NCBI RefSeq assembly: GCF_013346665.1
Contig: NZ_JABVBB010000038.1
Location: forward strand, 124,001 to 188,000
DNA from: Sulfitobacter maritimus
GTDB taxonomy: Bacteria > Pseudomonadota > Alphaproteobacteria > Rhodobacterales > Rhodobacteraceae
DNA length: 64,000 nt
Reading direction: 5' to 3'
The notes under the pieces: generated by a model
The model's input: the letters and a program-made list of their open reading frames with translations, nothing else
Databases searched by the model: none
Told to the model about the DNA's origin: nothing
Made by a program: the position numbers and the translations under genes
Part shown: piece after piece, positions 61,311 to 64,000 of the stretch
How the letters are laid out: each line of letters begins with the position of its first letter
Numbering within the stretch: the stretch's first letter is position 1

Positions 61311-64000
61311 GCGTTTTCGGCGGCATCGGCTTCACCGCGCCCTGGCTGCTGCTGGCCTTGCTGGCGCTGCCAATCCTCTGGCTGATCTTGCGGGCCGTGC
61401 CGCCTGCGCCCATCCGCCGCCGCTTTCCTGGTGTCGCGCTGCTCTTGGGGCTTACGGACGACGAAAGTACGACGGACCGCACGCCGTGGTGGCTGCTTTT
61501 GCTGCGGATGTTGGCCGTGGCTGCGATTATCGTGGGCCTCGCCGGGCCGGTGCTGAACCCGCAGGCCGAGCCGGAACAAGGCAACGGACCTCTCTTGATG
61601 GTGCTTGATAGCTCTTGGGCCGGAGCCAGCGGTTGGGATCGACAATTGGCCGCCGTCGAGGCGCAACTCACCCGCGCGGGGCGGGCCGAGCGGACCGTGG
61701 GCATCCTGACGCTGACCGACCCGCAGGTGCCGACCTTTCAATCCGCTGACGCTTGGCGCAGCCGCCTTGCCGGGCTCACGCCCGCGCCGTGGCAACCATC
61801 CCCGGCAGAGATCGCCCGTGCGGCTGAAATCATGGCAGACTTGCCGACCTTCGACACGATGTGGTTCAGCGATGGTCTGGACTATGCAGGCCGCAACGAC
61901 CTGCTTGAAACACTGCAAGCCAAAGGCGCGGTTGAGGTGCATCAGTCTGCCAGCAACGTCATCGGCATCGCTCCTGCGGTCTATCAAGATGGCGCGATCG
62001 ACCTGACCCTGCGCCGCGCCACCCCCGGCCCTGAGCGTAAGGCCGTGGTGCAGGCCCAAGGCCGCGACCCGGCAGGCAATGCCCGCGTGCTCGCCACCGC
62101 CACTGCCACCTTCGAAGCGGGGGCGACAGAGGCTACAACGTCCCTGTCACTACCCGCCGAATTGCGCGCCCGTTTGACCTCCTTCGACATCGCGGGGCAA
62201 CGTTCCGCCGGGGCGCGTACCTTGGTCGATGACGGGCTGCGCCGCCGGGAGGTCGCGCTGATCGGCGGACGCGGGGCGCAGGAGGGGCTGCAACTGCTCT
62301 CGCCGCTGCATTACATCGAACAGGCGCTCGCCCCGAACGCGGACCTGATCGACGGCACGCTGACCGATGTGCTGCCCGCCAACCCTGATGTGATCGTGCT
62401 TGCTGATGTCGCCACCCTCGCCCCCGCTGAGGCAGAGCCGCTGCAAGAATGGATCGGCGCCGGCGGTATGCTCATTCGCTTCGCCGGACCGCGCATCGCG
62501 GCGAGCGACGTGAGCCGTATGGACGAAGACCCGCTGATGCCCGTGCGCCTGCGTGCCGGGGGCCGCAGCGTCGGCGGCGCGATGTCTTGGGGAGAGCCGA
62601 AAGCCTTGGCTCCGTTCCGCAACGGCTCGCCCTTCTTTGGCCTGCCGGTGCCGGATGATGTGACCGTCTCGGCGCAAGTCGTGGCCCAACCCGACCCAAC
62701 CTTGGCCGACCGTGTGATCGCATCGCTCAGCGACGGCACGCCATTGGTCACACGCAAGGCGGTCGGTCAGGGGCAGATCGTGCTTTTCCATGTCACCGCC
62801 ACGGCGGAATGGTCCACCTTGCCGCTGTCGGGGCTTTTCGTGCAGATGATGGAACGGCTGGCCGTGTCGTCGGGGGCCAGCACGCCTGAGGCAGACAGCC
62901 TTGATGGCACCACATGGACACCGCTGCGGGTGATGGATGGCTATGGTACCTTGGCGGACGCGGGCAATCTGCCCGGTGTCGCGGGGCCAGACCTGATCTC
63001 GGCCCCCGCAGGCCCGGCCCTGCCAACCGGCATCTATGGGTCAGAGGATCGGCGGCTTGCGCGCAATGTGCTGACGCAAGAGACCGCTCTCACGCCGGCA
63101 AGCTGGCCCGCTGACGTGCCGCTGCGTGGCCTTGCTCTGCCCGCGGAACAGCCGCTGGCCGGGGCGTTGCTGTCTCTCGCGATCATTCTGCTGGTGGCTG
63201 ACGTGTTGGCATCGCTTGCACTGTCGGGTTTGCTCTTGCGGCGGTCGAGCGGCACCTTAGCTTTGCTCATCGTCATCGGCCTCGCACCGCAGGGGGCCAA
63301 GGCGCAGGACAGCGACCGCGAAAGCTTTGCCGTACGCGCCGCGTCCGAAGTCACGCTTGCTCATGTCCTGACCGGCAACCGAGAGGTCGACGAGATCGCC
63401 CGCGCCGGACTGACCGGCCTGTCCGATACGCTCTACTTCCGCACGTCAGTTGAACCCGCATTGCCCACCGGGGTCGATCTTGAGCAGGACGAACTGGCGT
63501 TCTTTCCGATCCTTTATTGGCCGATCACTCCGGACCAACCGCAACCCTCGACAGAGGCTTACGGCAAGCTGAATGACTATTTGCGCTCTGGCGGGTTGAT
63601 CCTGTTCGACACCCGCGACGCTGATATCGCGTCCTACGGTGCCTCCAGCCCCAACGGGCGCAAGCTGCAGGAACTGGCTGCCCCGCTCGACATCCCGCCG
63701 CTGGAGCCACTGCCGGGCGACCATGTGCTGACCCGGACGTTCTACCTGCTGCAAGACTATCCTGGCCGTTACAGCAGCCGCGATGTCTGGGTCGAAGCCG
63801 CGCCGCCGGATGCCGAGAAGATCGAAGGCATGCCGTTTCGTAACCTCAATGATGGTGTGACGCCTGTGGTGATTGGCGGCAACGACTGGGCTGCTGCTTG
63901 GGCCGTGCGCCGCGATGGGGGGCCGCTCTTGCCGATTGGGCGCGGGTTTGCCGGTGAGCGACAGCGCGAGTTGGCATACCGCTTTGGCGTGAACCTCGTG
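61307..64000 (+). CDS. BatA/DUF4159-domain membrane protein (C-terminal end outside the window)
   Basis: 898 codons are open, in frame to the last base, with no stop. The N-terminal BatA-like segment has two hydrophobic helices (APWLLLALLALPILWLILRA and LLLRMLAVAAIIVGLAGPV). A VWA-like part starts at LLMVLDSSWAGASGWD. A further membrane region lies at about 615-660 (ALLSLAIILLVADVLASLA and so on). The C-terminal part is DUF4159 (LILFDTRDADIASYG, AYRFGVNLV), whose usual end is only about 30 residues further. It would be an inner-membrane protein of the MoxR-DUF58 operon; function unknown. Confidence 0.88.
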   Translation, partial: MSVFGGIGFTAPWLLLALLALPILWLILRAVPPAPIRRRFPGVALLLGLTDDESTTDRTPWWLLLLRMLAVAAIIVGLAGPVLNPQAEPEQGNGPLLMVLDSSWAGASGWDRQLAAVEAQLTRAGRAERTVGILTLTDPQVPTFQSADAWRSRLAGLTPAPWQPSPAEIARAAEIMADLPTFDTMWFSDGLDYAGRNDLLETLQAKGAVEVHQSASNVIGIAPAVYQDGAIDLTLRRATPGPERKAVVQAQGRDPAGNARVLATATATFEAGATEATTSLSLPAELRARLTSFDIAGQRSAGARTLVDDGLRRREVALIGGRGAQEGLQLLSPLHYIEQALAPNADLIDGTLTDVLPANPDVIVLADVATLAPAEAEPLQEWIGAGGMLIRFAGPRIAASDVSRMDEDPLMPVRLRAGGRSVGGAMSWGEPKALAPFRNGSPFFGLPVPDDVTVSAQVVAQPDPTLADRVIASLSDGTPLVTRKAVGQGQIVLFHVTATAEWSTLPLSGLFVQMMERLAVSSGASTPEADSLDGTTWTPLRVMDGYGTLADAGNLPGVAGPDLISAPAGPALPTGIYGSEDRRLARNVLTQETALTPASWPADVPLRGLALPAEQPLAGALLSLAIILLVADVLASLALSGLLLRRSSGTLALLIVIGLAPQGAKAQDSDRESFAVRAASEVTLAHVLTGNREVDEIARAGLTGLSDTLYFRTSVEPALPTGVDLEQDELAFFPILYWPITPDQPQPSTEAYGKLNDYLRSGGLILFDTRDADIASYGASSPNGRKLQELAAPLDIPPLEPLPGDHVLTRTFYLLQDYPGRYSSRDVWVEAAPPDAEKIEGMPFRNLNDGVTPVVIGGNDWAAAWAVRRDGGPLLPIGRGFAGERQRELAYRFGVNLV

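Overview
The window looks like chromosome of a Rhodobacterales alphaproteobacterium of the Roseobacter group, perhaps close to Sulfitobacter or Ruegeria. The grounds are a GC-rich, tightly packed genome, a cytoplasmic SoeABC-type sulfite dehydrogenase, a taurine-pyruvate aminotransferase homologue, a MocR/TauR-like regulator, a SelD fused to a flavoprotein domain, and several short proteins of a kind seen in this order. There is no phage, transposase, integron, CRISPR array, rRNA or recognisable tRNA; almost everything is housekeeping or core accessory metabolism. The genus is an inference, not read from a marker gene.

Layout: 0-2 kb, minus-strand operon of three peptide deformylase paralogues followed by fmt (cut by the window start); the paralogue next to fmt has lost its catalytic residues. 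2-6.7 kb, cystathionine beta-lyase-like aminotransferase, a hypothetical, glutathionyl-hydroquinone reductase and cobC-cobD (cobalamin). 6.7-12 kb, lytic transglycosylase, rhodanese, RidA, then mnmH and a fused selD converging with overlapping ends (tRNA selenouridine). 12.2-14.3 kb, DEAD-box helicase. 14.5-25.7 kb, sulfur-flavoured region: taurine aminotransferase homologue, glycine-zipper lipoprotein, TauE/SafE permease, nagA-nagK, MocR regulator and soeABC. 25.7-33 kb, dapA, Slt transglycosylase, EamA transporter, mnmD and a divergent MnmC-like oxidoreductase, OmpA lipoprotein, Ada/Ogt. 33-41 kb, nth-sugar kinase-GNAT operon, GNAT-rppH-secreted protein operon, fadH, zntB, lysR. 41.4-50 kb, zapE, folC-accD-CPBP protease, ilvD and unknown-function genes. 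50.4-58 kb, gpmI-envC-ctpA (minus), a 59-residue zinc-finger gene, polA and a small OmdA-like gene. 58-64 kb, GST, DUF1285, and a MoxR-DUF58-DUF4159 operon running off the window.

The most interesting structure is not protein-coding. (1) A dispersed, palindrome-bounded intergenic repeat occurs at 41.0-41.4 kb and 57.9-58.1 kb; its two arms are inverted repeats and co-vary between copies, and it holds a conserved core. (2) The two glycine-zipper lipoprotein genes, 16 kb apart and on opposite strands, carry the same 13-base box followed by CGTT at the same spacing, matching an ECF/EcfG-type promoter. (3) The cobC ribosome-binding site lies inside a long two-part hairpin. Together with the deformylase array and the sulfonate/sulfite cluster these are the items worth following up. 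Motif calls come from reading the sequence; no database search was run.
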